The notes: generated from the sequence alone by a model not told the origin. Positions 13,331 through 25,245 are shown, counted from the first letter of the stretch. The stretch is 64,000 nucleotides of DNA from Isoetes taiwanensis (GCA_021234155.1 JAJEKV010000125.1:62001-126000); one strand, 5' to 3'. Program-made: numbers and translations.

Positions 13331-16004
13331 AAACTTTACCGGTTTCCAGAAATCGTAGAAATTTCTCCTATGATTTTTTTCCCTTGATTTCCACTCTTAT
13401 CCGAGGGCATGCCACACAAGGGAGCCCGCATGCATTGCCATGGCATCATGAGGAGGTCCTCAAATGGATTTGCAATTCGTGAGGATGTTTTCAGATGGAT
13501 TTGCAACCTGGAGTGCTGCTTCTGACAACAAATTTGCTTCGTGGGCCGATTTTTGCATGTGGATTTCCCCTTTTGGTCTGTACAGCGGCCTTGGATGAAG
13601 AAACCTTTAATCATGATTCAGTGTGGAGCAGATTTATGGTAAGGGCCTCAATAAAATTATGATGCAAGCTGGTTTAGATGCATATCTGTTTAGGTTAATC
13701 TAGGTTCCTTATTGTAGAGTCTAAATCCATTTATGGCCGCTATTCAGAAGCTCAAATTGTAGGATAATCCAAGGATTGTGAAGATTATTCCTTGACGTTC
13801 ACTAGGCCAGGTTTGCTGAATGGAGCCACTAATCTAAAATAGCAATAAACGAGGTATGTATTTCTTAACCTCCGAGTGTGTGAAGCTGTTATTTGATAAT
13901 CAACCCCATAGATTCGTTGCATGCCAATTTTGAGGACTTCCTTTTTATACAGAGCATATACAAAGCCGACAATCTGTCAAACCTGATGGTTAATGGAGTA
14001 GCCTCTTGGGTGATTGTACAATAGAAGTAAGCTAATCTGTAAATAAGCAGTTTATGATATTGTTCTAGGGTTTATTATATATCTATCCACACCTATACTC
14101 CTAATTCTCTTACATCAGGTAACTACCTCAAAGATGCCAGCAGTGGATATACAAGAACGATATGTGTTAATATCTGCTATTTGTTTTTGTTATCATTTCT
14201 TTGAACTAGTTTCAGAGGGTTTAAGCAGGAACTCAAAAGCTCAAGCACAAGATTTGGGGTGCTTCTTCAATCCTTTTTTGATGAATTTAGACTCTATCAC
14301 CCGAGATAATATTAAGAATAGGAAGCTCTTCATAGAATAGGCCCTTTTCAATTCCAGAAATTAGTTTGCATCTGATGTGCTCTTTACGTAGCATGTTAGG
14401 TGCATATCTAGACACCCTAAATATATTGTGTTTATTCATCAGTTGAATAATGTGACTCCATAATGCATAAGAGCTGCTTTTAATTTGTTTCTTTGGTTGT
14501 TTATTGTTATGTGCAGGATGGCCAAAGTAGAGAGTGTCATGTGAGGGTAAGATTTTGTAAAGGCTTTGCTGCCATATTATGAACAACTGGCATATTGGAA
14601 GGTGTAGTCCTATAAGGTATGGGATCAATTGATGAAGACATACATGGTTTGCTTATTAGATAACTATCAAAAACATAATAATTGCATCTGTAAATGTTTA
14701 ATGGGACTGATCATGCGTAAAAGTTCTGTCGATATTCAATAGGCAGGTGATAATTTTATGTTATTATTCCAACTATACAATAAATGAAGATTTCCTGTTG
14801 CATGAATTAGAGACTTTAACATCTAGGATTGGTCTACGATAGTAATTGTTTGGGTAGAAACATCTATATCAGTCATTAAACAAGTAAATAAAACTTGGTT
14901 TCTGGTACATATGCACTCTTTTTAAATCAAGTTTTGCTACGTTGCGGGTTGAGCTTTAGCGTACAGACCTTGCAACTTTGAGCCCATTCTATCTCGGGTA
15001 TGGATGGGAAAATACACAGAGGCTTCTCGGTTATGAACTTATAGAGTTCTTCCTTTTATAAGGCCACACAACGTTGACGATATATTCTTTGCCTCTGCTT
15101 GGTGATTGTTCTTGGTACAATTTTGATGGAATTGGTGCAGTTGCTTTGCAACTTTGTGTCTTCACCATCAGTACTGAAGTATTACAATATCTTTTGTGTT
15201 AGAATTCAGAATAAAGACTATTATTAGGCATGAAATATGCAATGGGTTTTATGACAGGATAATAGGATTGACAAATATCAGAACCTGGATGGATATATTT
15301 CGTTGATATAGATGTCTCTCTACTGAAGTATTCTACTTTCATATGAATCGTAATGTGTAGGCGAAGGTGGAGTAGGAATGCTGGAAGTCTTGCTCATGGG
15401 CGAAACTGGCAGTGACATCACCACACTGATTTCTTTCGTGAGTTTCTTTTCCCGACACTGCTCTTTCTTCTTTTCCTCCGTCTTGGTGATCTATAGAGTT
15501 GTTTCCCTTTGGTTATGAGCATAAATCTGTATTCTAATCTATTTTATGCTTTCTCTTTATTTGCCAATGATGCAATAATCTATTGTGTTTGTAGTTTAGT
15601 AAATTATATGAGCAGTCATGGTAACAAGCATGTTGCTTTAGGTTTAAAAAAAAAAAAAGAGAACATTGAAAGTGGGGATCTACTTTAAATTGGATGTTGG
15701 TTGTTCAAACGCAAGGCATAGAGAAGACAAATTTTCTAGCTAGAGATGCTGGAAAGACAAATTAATAATTGAGAACAAGGACAATATTATTGTTGATCAT
15801 TAGGTTCTCTTTTCTTCAAAATCAGAAGGTCAAAGGTGGTTCTTGAGGCCATCATCTGTGCTCCTTGACAAACAAGACCGTAAAGAACTTTACTTTAGGC
15901 TAGCAGCAATTATTTTTCATCAGCATGTTTCAAATAAAAACATGTCATTTTCACTCATAGTGCCATCTTTTTATTGTTAAATTGTTTTGTTATTTTTGTG
16001 ACAG
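13331..16004. other. Non-coding stretch with possible decayed exons
   Basis: No intact gene. A stretch at 15361-15442 is bounded by TAG upstream and GTGAGT downstream and has an open frame beginning EGGVGMLEVLLMGETGSD. It could be an exon of the same decayed gene as 16005-16078, but I cannot name it. An A run lies near 15645-15658. Confidence 0.3.
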
Positions 16005-16078
16005 CCGCCTTAGAAATACCAAGGCCAAGTTCATATGCTTGGGATGACCTAAGCTTACCCCATACGCTACAATTGCAG
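16005..16078 (+). pseudogene. Possible VPS13-like exon remnant
   Basis: The 74-bp stretch is bounded by ACAG and by CAG|GTACCA and reads SSYAWDDLSLPHTLQLQ. A motif of the form YAWDEPxxPHxL is found in the SHR-binding region of VPS13 lipid-transfer proteins, so the resemblance is specific but short. VPS13 genes have dozens of exons, and no further clear VPS13 exons are seen nearby. If the resemblance is real, this is a relic or a mobilised fragment rather than a working gene. It could also be chance. Confidence 0.33.
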
Positions 16079-18205
16079 GTACCACGGGCAATATATCTTT
16101 ATGCCATTGCCTGCTTTAAAGTCTGTGCTTTGTTTTTCTACTTTTTGGCTTTTTTGTTCTAAGCAGCTGCTCTCTTCTGAAGCAGAAATAGGAACAGAGA
16201 TTGATATTGAAATAAATCTAGACAATATAAAGTCTAATTGTTCTCATAATGAAATGCTCCGAATAAATATTTTTTGCCCGTTTAGTTTAAATGTGCTATT
16301 GGAATTATATTTTTCAAGTCATTTGCATGTTTTGATAGGTCCATTTTTTGTATGTAAAATGCTTGACGTTCTTCCTTGCATCTCCTTGAACTGGTCCTTA
16401 TGTTTCTCTCCAATCCCATTCAACAAGCTGGTGTTTTGAATCTTGAAAGGTCCAGGTCAGTTGAGCAGGATAGGACAAAATAGAGCAGCAAGAATGGCAT
16501 TCCAGGGTTTCCTAAGGCACTTAAGATCTGACATTCAGGGTTCTTTAAGCTGCTTCTACAAGATTTGCAATCTAAGGTTTTTTGCCAGTCTAGATTTGCT
16601 TGGCTCCTCATAGTACTGAGTTTCCTGAGGAAAGGTTTTGGAGGAGCCCTCATATGTGTAAGCAGGTAAAAAGAATATTTATTAGCTTGATTTTGAGGTC
16701 TCACAACTTCTTTTAATATTTTCTCACCTCAAATAATAATGCTCAGATTTGGTTCTCTCAGATTTTGTGGGTTTTACTGCAGACAATTGCAAGAATGTTG
16801 TCGTTAGACCACCGATGAGTAACAGTGTTGGTGTTGCTGTACTTGGACAAAATGCTACTGGAGTTGCAATATCTCCTCTCCTATCCAACCCAAAACATCA
16901 AGTGACAACATGCTATATCAGGGCATGACAATTAACCAAGGAAATGAAGAAAGAAACAAAAACATAGATGTTAATATTTCATTGCCAGTGGCAGAAACCA
17001 CATATGCTTCATATTTGTGCACATATGCTTCATATTTGTGTGCTCTCTGCTTAGCAAATTCTCCGGCGATGCCATTGTAATGCTTTTGAGCTTACAGTCC
17101 CAAAAGCTTTTGGAAGTAAACTTACAAGCGAATGTGTTAGGTGATAAATGTGAAGCTCTAATTTGGATCTTGCTGATATATCCTTTACTCCACTGCTTAG
17201 TTTGTGTTTCGCTCAACACCCCTTCCTCCAGTGCTTAGTTTTTTTTTGGCTTAAGCATGCTTTAAACATACTCCAACACACGTGTGACTTGGCTCATGGG
17301 CCTAGAGAGTTGATCAGAATTGGGTCCTTCGTTATAGCCTATAAATAAGTGCATTGGCTTCACTACAAGTTGAGACCTTTGATGGTTATATTGCTCTGAG
17401 AGATTTTGTTTTTAGGCATAGGTGAATATGACAATGCAAGATGTAGTTTAATTTTGATTTATATTCATAGGTCTGACATGTGTACACTATAAATTATGAT
17501 ACATTTATAATTTTTCAAGCCTTTATATTTTGCATTTGTTGGCATGCATTTTTTTTTTTTTGTGTAAAGGAGCATTTCACTTAGGGTATGGTCACCCCCT
17601 TTCGCGCACTTAAGGGGCAACACTAGAAATTGCGTATAAATCCAGCACGAATTTTGGTAATTTCGAGTGTTCCTGAATCGTGGGAACCTTAGCTACAATT
17701 TGGGCAATTTTTTTGAACGAGATTTTGCCATTTCCATCTCCAATTACTGTCCCAAAGCCGGGGAGGCTAAGGCCCCCTGCGTGGCGGTCAAGACCCTGCA
17801 TTCGTGTCAAAACATCCCACGTACTGCGGCAGGTATAGCCTGTCGCAGTGGTTTAGGGCCCGTCGATGGGTGCGAGTAGACCCCGCTACCGCGGACTAGT
17901 TCACACGCATCAAGGTCACGAGATCCCCCTGTCGTGACACGCCCGAGGTTTTACACGCGCAGCCTTTTCCGTCTCGAGTACTCCTCATCGATATTAACCC
18001 TAACCCGCAGATAATTACCCTCGTCGCACCTAAAACTCGAAGCATGACTCACATAATAGGTTGATTAAGACCACAGATTAGAGAATTGCATCGCAGGCCT
18101 AAGCATTCAGAACATTGGGGCGCTGGGAATTGAGGTATGAGGCAATTAAATGCCCAGATTTGAAATGAATTGATGAATTGGGCAATTATATCGCCTTCGA
18201 AACTC
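16079..18205. other. Non-coding stretch; GC-richer island at about 17590-17960
   Basis: No gene recognised. From 17551 a T run leads into GTGTAAAGGAGCATTTCAC and then a segment clearly richer in G and C than its surroundings. On the minus strand that segment would end in an A run, as a retroposed sequence does. No Pol III boxes or protein were recognised in it. Confidence 0.35.
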
Positions 18206-18576
18206 TCTCTATATAAGGGAGGCAACCGATCCGTTGCATTATATAGGCGGGCATCCAACCTCATTGGAAATTGCTCCAGGTAAGGTTCAATTGTTCCTTT
18301 GTTTCCTTGATTTTCTGGGTTTGTGTTGGATTCGAGCTAACTGGCTGCGGGTTTCGCATGCAGCAAGGAGACAATGGATTGAATGGAACTCCTCACAATC
18401 GTGCAAGATTGAGCCTGCAAGGCCAGTTGGGGCACACCCCAACTTCTGCTACCCCAAAGCGTTCATGGGTCACGAGCTCATCCTCTAATACTTCCGACAC
18501 TGTCCCAATCGCAGAGCCGGCCATCATCTCCAAGAACCTGCTGGTGACACAGCAGGAGGTGGACGAGGAAATCTGA
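18206..18576 (+). CDS. Weak candidate: short unassigned reading frame with a TATA-like box
   Basis: TATATAAGG occurs at about 18210-18218, and an open frame runs from ATG 18271 to a stop at 18574-18576 (101 codons). A GTAAGG donor at 18281 and a GCATGCAG acceptor near 18358-18365 would allow a spliced version that starts upstream. The encoded sequence is Ser/Thr-rich and matches no family I recognise. It may be a decayed or chance frame. Confidence 0.2.
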
Positions 18577-20245
18577 TCCACTGTCTCATGCACCTGCTCA
18601 CAGGAGGTCGCGGATGAACAGCATCATGCCCAGAGTGGCGAGCAGATTCACTGCTATCCGCATCGACAACAATGGCAACATCCTCCTCAAAAAGGAGGAC
18701 TGAGGCCTTCTTTCCGCTGGCACTCCGGGCAGTTTTTTTTTTTTTAGCACACCAGCCCTACCGGGCCTACAGCCTTTCCTCAAATTCTAGCCTATCCACG
18801 TGTAATTTCTACCTCATCAAAATCTGAAGTGGCATCAATCTACACCATTGAATCTCTAGTTTCATAAATCAAGGGTCGAGAAAATTAGAAAATGGCCAAG
18901 AAAATAGAACGGAGATAGGATGAGTCGCAATCCCTCTCCCAATTCCCTACTTTCGTGCTAGCATAAACCTCTATTGCTCCCTCCAATCCGGCTGCAGATC
19001 CCTCCCGCCGTTAATTTTTTCTTTTTCAACAAGGTTGAGTTTTTTCAGCATCGCATTACAAGGCGCCCAGGCCGGCCATGGCGGAACTGGAAACTGAAGG
19101 GCAAATCTGTGGAGGATTTGAGAAACAGCCTCCGCCGTTTTATATTATCTGAGTTTTGCCTTCCAGCCTTTGTTTCCAAAGATCGAGTTTTGAATGTCCC
19201 AAAATCATTCTGTATTTGCTGCATTACAGAAGAATCTGCCTTTTGGGGTTAAATTTTCCAGACTCCGGTGCCCTTAACTCTGCAAAAATAAGCCATTCTG
19301 TGGCTACGAGCTTAAGGATTGTATGAAATCATCAGTTGAGCAAATCTGAAGAAGATAGTGCCGTTTTTATTGGACGTGGCAAAAAAACGGGAAAGAAAAT
19401 TTTGACAGGCAATGTTTTTAGAATTTTCTTATTTTCGTATGCCTGCATAGCCTATGGCTTCCTGGTCTGGCGCCATCAAAACTTTGTGCTCAGTTTCTGC
19501 TTGGGCTATTTTTCAGAAATGATTCGGCTTTCTGCTATTCCAGGTTTCGATCGATTCAGTTGGATCATTGCATTTTCTACGTACCGGCTGATTTTGATCT
19601 TTATCTTGTTTGGCGGTTTAAGATCAGTGTTTGCGTCAGAGTTCAATGATCCTTTCCCTTCCAGCTGCGATGGGTCTTGAAGCACGATGTTGATGTTAGA
19701 CCTGGCAACGAATAAGCTAAACAAAATTTTACAAGAAATGGTTTTGGCAAGTTCGTCATTAGTCATTCATATCGGGCTTTTATTGCGGCGCCAAAATGTT
19801 GCAAAGGACTCTATTCCCTGCTATTGCGGCCAGGGATTTGAGGAACCATAACATCCTTTTGCCCTTTCTTGCATGTTATGTCCTGTACGCTGGAGGTAGC
19901 CAGTGGTTTCGACCTTCCTTAAACAATCGATTCTATCTTATCTTTCATGCTTGTTCCGGTACTTTTATCTGCTTATTATTAACTCTGATTTGTCCTCTGT
20001 ATTTTTGACAGAGAATCAGGTCGTGGCTATGGCAACTGCAAACTCTTTAGCATGGATTGGGAACAGTCACCACAATGTTTGCTGTTTTGTTTAGGTAAAT
20101 TTCTCATTTCAGATTAACTGTCATAGTTTGTTCTCTCAAACAGGTTGTCTTATTTTATTGTTTTCTTTGTTCCTGGGGAATATAACGTAAAAGCATATAA
20201 AATCTCAAAATTTGAATGATTTACATGTTCGAATTTTTGTGGCAG
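18577..20245. other. Non-coding stretch upstream of the transporter pseudogene
   Basis: There is no clear gene. A short open frame at 19336-19680 is hydrophobic but unlike any family known to me. At about 20012-20095, after a TTTTGACAG acceptor, a frame reads MATANSLAWIG. It could be the preceding exon of the transporter pseudogene, because related transporters have a YSTIAW block there, but the resemblance is weak. Confidence 0.3.
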
Positions 20246-20386
20246 CTATACAACAATTACCTGCTCCGTTGTTCCATTCAATTGTCTTGATCCAACCACA
20301 TGCTCATTTTCTCCATCGTCTGCCCCCTCACCTGCTCTTGGACAAAGCACAGGCACAAATATATTTCAGTCTTTTGCTTCGGTAGG
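20246..20386 (+). pseudogene. LHT-like amino acid transporter exon, left part (split by MULE)
   Basis: After a GTGGCAG acceptor, the frame runs to NIFQSFASVG and is then cut by the MULE terminus. The reading continues on the far side of the element at 31089 with QIAFALAGHNVVLEIQ. The intact block ...VGQIAFAxAGHNVVLEIQ is characteristic of lysine/histidine transporter-like (LHT, amino acid/auxin permease) proteins, in which the same place reads ALGxVAFAYAGHNVVLEIQ. The last nine bases are one copy of the MULE target duplication. The insertion is within an exon, so this allele cannot make the protein in this form. Confidence 0.75.
20378..20386. repeat. 9-bp target site duplication, left (TTCGGTAGG)
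   Basis: TTCGGTAGG immediately precedes the left TIR, and the identical nine bases follow the right TIR at 31080-31088. A 9-bp duplication is the hallmark of the Mutator superfamily, and its identity suggests the insertion is not ancient. Confidence 0.95.
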
Positions 20387-20645
20387 GGAAGTCCGTATAT
20401 CTCAAGCGGGATCTGGTTAATGTGGCCAGATTTCCCGTTATCAGCCACTCATTCCCGACATCCCCATCGATGGGCATGGGCTTCAGCCGCCATACCCCAT
20501 TCATGGGGCAGGGGTTCCGGATGCCCATGCGAAGTCCGCGAAGGGGATATGTATATTCCATGCTGCTTGCCGTGCGATCCATCCATCCCCATTAAGAACT
20601 GCAACCTGCCTGCCCACCGTACCTGCCCAAGTCACTTGAATCATT
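20387..20645 (+). repeat. MULE left terminal inverted repeat
   Basis: The outer 57 bases are identical, or nearly so, to the reverse complement of 31023-31079. Similarity continues with small gaps through CATTCATGGGGCAGG, ATTCCATGCT and GCAACCTGCC to TCATT at about 20645. It contains GGTTAATGTGGCCA at 20415-20428. Related MULE TIRs carry the transposase-binding site in about this position (bases 25-56 in maize Mu). Confidence 0.93.
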
Positions 20646-20814
20646 AGCGTCCTCTTCCTGAAATGGATAGTTCAGAGCAAAATCTTTCAACCGCTTCCGC
20701 ATCAGACAGTGAAATGCCTTGCCGTGGAAGAAATTCGCTTTGGATGAGAATTTCAGAAATCCCCTTCTACCCATTCCCCTTCCGGGACTTGAATTCGTCG
20801 GGTTGTTGTAGGAG

Positions 20815-20850
20815 ATGGCGGCCGACGTGACCGATCCGGAGGTCGAGAAG
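20815..20850 (+). CDS. Possible first coding exon, gene unknown
   Basis: A GC-rich leader precedes ATG 20815, giving MAADVTDPEVEK and then GTAAGC, a good donor. The composition and start context look like the first exon of an ordinary host gene. Position between the TIR and the transposase suggests it may be a captured fragment, as in Pack-MULEs. No second exon was identified. Confidence 0.3.
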
Positions 20851-21179
20851 GTAAGCTTTGAATTGTTTGCTTTTCATTTCTTTCCGGAAAACGCTGTAAG
20901 CAGCAAATTATCTCGAATTACAGATCCTCCCCATTCAAGATCCTCCCCCAGGCCCGTTTTCAAGGAAGGATCTGACATGGGAAATGGAAACTCACCACAC
21001 AGTCCCAAAGAGTGGCTCTGTTCTTTGTTCCTTCTTTGCTATATTCCAAATAATGAGTTTGAGACTTCATCTTGGGGGGGCGAGAAATATCCGGGTTTAA
21101 TACTACATTTTATAAGCAATGGTCGGTCAAGAGAGAGCGGAGAGGCAAGCTGGCGTTAGCGAGCATGCCTATCGAAGAT

Positions 21180-21495
21180 CGTGAGGTCGGTTAATGGGGT
21201 TAATGTGGCCATACCCAAGCTCTTAAATTTGGCGTGGGTTGGTAGTGGTGGTAAGTTTAGGAAAGGGTGGTAGTGTTTGAACTGAGTGATGGTTAATGTG
21301 GCCATAGTCTGTTGCCTCAGGCATTAGCGGTGGTTTAATAAGTGGTTAATGTGGCTTTCGATTGTAGTGGTTAATGTGGCCTTTAGAAGTTGATAATGTG
21401 GCCATAGTTATTGTAGGGCCCTAAGTGGTGGTTAATGTGGTTAATGTGGACTTACTTAGTAATAGTGGTTAATGTGGCCCTATTATGGTAGTTAA
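21180..21495 (+). repeat. Sparse subterminal copies of the GGTTAATGTGG motif
   Basis: Seven or more irregularly spaced copies of GGTTAATGTGG(CC) or close variants lie here, all in the same orientation as in the left TIR, between the TIR and the transposase. They link the TIR word to the dense arrays further in. Confidence 0.85.
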
Positions 21496-21639
21496 TTAAT
21501 GGCTTGTTAGTGCATATATGTTTGAATGTTTCACACGAATTGAAGTGTGGCTTTTTGTTTTAGTTACCACTTTGTGCCTATGGGCCAAAAGATCTCTAAA
21601 CAACGTCGTGAAGTGAAGGAGAAAACAACCAAAGCTATG

Positions 21640-23270
21640 GTTCTTTGAAGCAAAGAGGATTGACCCATCATACTCAAAGAGACAGAGGGGAATACGAGCA
21701 TCAAGAGAGGGTGTAGGTGCCATTTTACGACGAAGCAATTGTATTTGAATCGAATGCACCAAAATAACCTTTCATGAGATGGAACACATTGACACGGAAG
21801 GCAAAGTATGTCATGGTGTTAATGATCACGAATGTGCGAAGACCGAGGCACGAACTAGCTCCTTGGTTATCAAAGGAGAAGAAAGATTGGGCCAGGAATC
21901 GGTTGATGAGAATCACAACCCACGGGAGGTATCTGAGGCGGCATGAAGAGCAATGGGCTCTAAAGAAGAAGATGGATCCGAATAATGTGAAGAATAGAGA
22001 TCAATTCCTTCACATGGATGATCTCTACAATTTGTCTAGGAAGATAGCATTGGACACTTGGATGTTACACGAGGGGCGTTGCTTTGAGTGTAAGGATGTG
22101 GGTAGGATTGCACCCGAGAATCGGTGTTCTTGTACCAAGAAGGTGTACCATTTACTCTAGGGATAATCACTCCCTTTCGGATGAAGATTCTCTTAGAACA
22201 TGGCAAGAATGATCTTTGTAGCAATGGACTCAACTTTCAAGACAAGCGACCATTGCTATAGCACGTACACCTTGCTAGTATCGATGGTCATGGAAATGGT
22301 GTACCCGTTGCTTGGGTTCTCCACGTCTAGCCCGGTGAGTAAGAGGACATCCGACCTTGGCTCTTTGCATTGAAGAATCACATCCATCTTTGTGGATCCC
22401 ACTTGGCAACCCTCTTGTTTTATTGTTGATGATGCCAAAGCGAGATTAATGCATTGGAAAAGGTTTGGCCTAATTCTAGAATACAATTGTGCATTTGGCA
22501 TGTGAGGAGAAATTGGATGAAAATGCTCTTGAAGCATGTGAAGAACAAGAAGGTTAGAGGGGAGATGTTTAAGGACCTTGGCCACATAATGTATAACACA
22601 CATGTGGAAGCGGATGGAAGATTTGGTAAGGATTATGTGGATGCTTGTGAGAGGGAAGCTTTGAGGCTATTGGATGAGTTCAAGGAGAAATACAAATCTT
22701 GGAAGAGGGTTGTTAAGTACATGAACAGGACTTGGACTAAGAACATCACCACTTGGATCATTGCTACAAGAATCTATCCTCATACCAACCAAGAGACAAA
22801 TGCGGCTATAGAGGCTTATCACAACCAAATGAAGAGAAAGCTAGGGGTTTCGAAGCACGCCTTGAGAGGTAGGAGGATTGATTGGTTGATCTACATGCTC
22901 ACTTGTAGATTGGAAACACACCTTCTTTATGACAGGTTCAAGAAGGATGAGGGTTTCAAAGTGAATAAGAGAGCAGGAGCACATAGTTGAGACAAAGCAA
23001 TTATAGGGGCACGTGTCATTTCGATGATGAATTTGTTAGATGGTTGAACTTCAAAGAAGGGAGGGCAGAAGTGTGGAGTCAAAATATGGATGCATGGGAT
23101 GCTAGCCAGAGAGGCTATCCCTACCTTGTGGATGTTGCCCATGAGCACTTTGGTCATCCTGCGGATCGCCCTTGGGGTGAAAAGGTAACATTTGCAAACA
23201 CCAGGTCAAAGTGATCCAAATGATGGCCAAGTATAGTGAGGAGGACATTTTAAGGGTTTGTGGAACATTG
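21640..23270 (+). pseudogene. MULE transposase (MuDR type) with SWIM remnant, frameshifted
   Basis: Reading across frames gives, in order: an N-terminal piece like plant MuDR proteins (GCRCHFTTKQLYLNRMHQN near 21710), RHELAPWLSKEKKDWARNRL, the first catalytic block AMDSTFKTSDHCYSTYTLLV (about 22225) with GHGNGVPVAWVLHV, the second block CFIVDDAKA (about 22420), RIQLCIWHVRRNW (the C-x2-H region, about 22475), TNAAIEAYHNQMKRKLG (about 22800), and CKHQVKVIQMMAKYSEEDIL near 23200, the distal part of a SWIM zinc finger. MULE transposases cut and paste DNA at the element's TIRs. At least three frame changes (near 21770, 22160-22450 and 23190) and internal stops break the protein, so it is inactive unless introns remove some of them, which I do not see. 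Confidence 0.9.
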
Positions 23271-23848
23271 CATGGTTCTCAAAGGTGGCGGTTTGGAGAA
23301 CTTGAGGGTATTTGGAGAGGCATACGATGATGGTTTTCTTGATAACCGGGCACCATCTAGTCGGAGGATACTTGCACATTGGTGACGAGTTGGAGCATGA
23401 CAATGGCGAGGAGAAGATTGTACCTGAGGATGGCATTGGTGAGGAGAAGATTTCCCCCACCACAAGAATTGAGAGTAGCATAAATGCGAGCATGGCACGC
23501 ATTAGGGAGACCATATCTAGTAGCCCACAAGTTGCTTTGGAGGCAGATTTCCTCCTACGGGAGCTTAGTTTGAAGTTGGAGAGATTGACCACTTGCAAGT
23601 TAGACATTTGTTCTTTGCACCCAGTCTACCCATCGTGGAGGACTTCAATGGAAAAACATTGGTGAGGCCAGTTCCATTCGTGGAGTGTCGGAAGAGGCAA
23701 AAGAAGCTTGTTGGTTCTAGTGTGTTTTCGCGAGAGTGTGAAGGGCATCTTCAAGAGTGAAGGTTGTGGCCAAACAAACTCATGTCTTTTATAAAGTTGT
23801 GTCTCTTTTATAAATGCAATGTAGAACCAACCTTGCCCCCAAAAAAAA
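23271..23848 (+). other. Transposase downstream region, ends in an A run
   Basis: Remnant frames (for example FLLRELSLKLERLTTC near 23550) may be the C-terminal part of the MULE protein. The stretch AACCAACCTTGCCCCCAAAAAAAAAAA at 23827-23848 resembles the sequence before the A run near 56845-56860, so a small retroposon 3' end may have landed here. The array starts directly afterwards. Confidence 0.4.
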
Positions 23849-25245
23849 AAATGTGGCCACATGAAGTGTTGGCAACATTAACCAAATTGGGTTAATGTGG
23901 GCACATGAAGTCTTGGCCACATTAACCAGATTGGGTTAATGAGGCCACGTGAAGTCTTGGCCACATTTACCAGATTGGGTTAATGTGTCCACATGAAGTC
24001 TTGGCCACATTAACCAGATTGGGTTAATGTGGCCACAAGAAGTCTTGTCCACATTAAGCAGTTGGGTTAATGTGGCCACGTGAGAAGTCTTGGCCACATT
24101 TACCAAATTGGGTTAATGTGGCCACATGAAGTCTTGGCCACATTAAACAGATTGGGTTAATGTGGCCACAAGAAGTCTTGTCCACATTAACCAGATTGGG
24201 TTAATGTGGCCACGTGAAGTCTTGGCCACATTTACCAAATTGGGTTAATGTGGCCACATGAAGTCTTGGCCACATTAAACAGATTGGGTTAATGTGGCCA
24301 CAAGAAGTCTTGTCCACATTAACCAGATTGGGTTAATGTGGCCATGGCCAGGTTTAGCCACATTCAACAAATTGGGTTAATGTGGCGACATGAAGTGTTG
24401 ACCACATTAACCCATTTTGGTTAATGTGGCCACGTGAAGTCTTGGCCACATTTACCAAATTGGGTTAATGTGGCCACATGAAGTCTTGGCCACATTAACC
24501 AGATTGGGTTAATGTGGCCACAAGAAGTCTTGTCCACATTAACCAGATTGGGTTAATGTGGCCATGGCCAGGTTTAGCCACATTCAACAAATTGGGTTAA
24601 TGTGGCGACATGAAGTGTTGACCACATTAACCCATTTTGGTTAATGTGGCCACGTGAAGTCTTGGCCACATTTACCAAATTGGGTTAATGTGGTCACGTG
24701 AAGTCTTGGCCACATTTACCAAATTGGGTTAATGTGGCCACATGAAGTCTTGGCCACATTAACCAGATTGGGTTAATATGGCCATGGCCAGGTTTAGCCA
24801 CATTCAACAAATTGGGTTAATGTGGCGACATGAAGTGTTGACCACATTAACCCATTTTGGTTAATGTGGCCAGATGAAGTCTTGGCCACATTAACCAGAT
24901 TGGGTTAATGTGGCCACAAGTAGTCTTGTCCACATTAACCAGATTGGGTTAATGTGGCCACGTGAAGTCTTGGCCACATTTACCAAATTGGGTTAATGTG
25001 GCCACATGAAGTCTTGGCCACATTAACCAGATTGGGTTAATGTGGCCATGGCCAGGTTTAGCCACATTCAACAAATTGGGTTAATGTGGCGACATGAAGT
25101 GTTGACCACATTAACCCATTTTGGTTAATGTGGCCACATGAAGTCTTGTCCACATTAACCAGATTGGGTTAATGTGGCCACGTGAAGTCTTGGCCACATT
25201 TACCAAATTGGGTTAATGTGGCCACATGAAGTCTTGGCCACATTT
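23849..25245. repeat. Left array: hairpin-type satellite, about 44-bp unit
   Basis: A typical unit reads GGGTTAATGTGGCCACATGA, then AGTCTTGGCCACATTAACC, then AGATT. Each unit thus contains the TIR word and its reverse complement separated by about 10 bases and can fold on itself. Units alternate in a higher-order pattern: the variant containing GGCCATGGCCAGGTTTAGCC recurs at about 24340, 24560, 24779 and 25046, giving a period of about 220 bp for the first three. The array borders the transposase remnant on the left and AT-rich sequence on the right. Confidence 0.95.

Noticed and set aside
17995-18012. Telomere-like AACCCTAACCC
   Set aside because: Only about one and a half units. No interstitial telomere array.
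19336-19680. 114-codon hydrophobic frame as a membrane protein gene
   Set aside because: No family resemblance, no promoter or splice context and poor composition. Probably chance.
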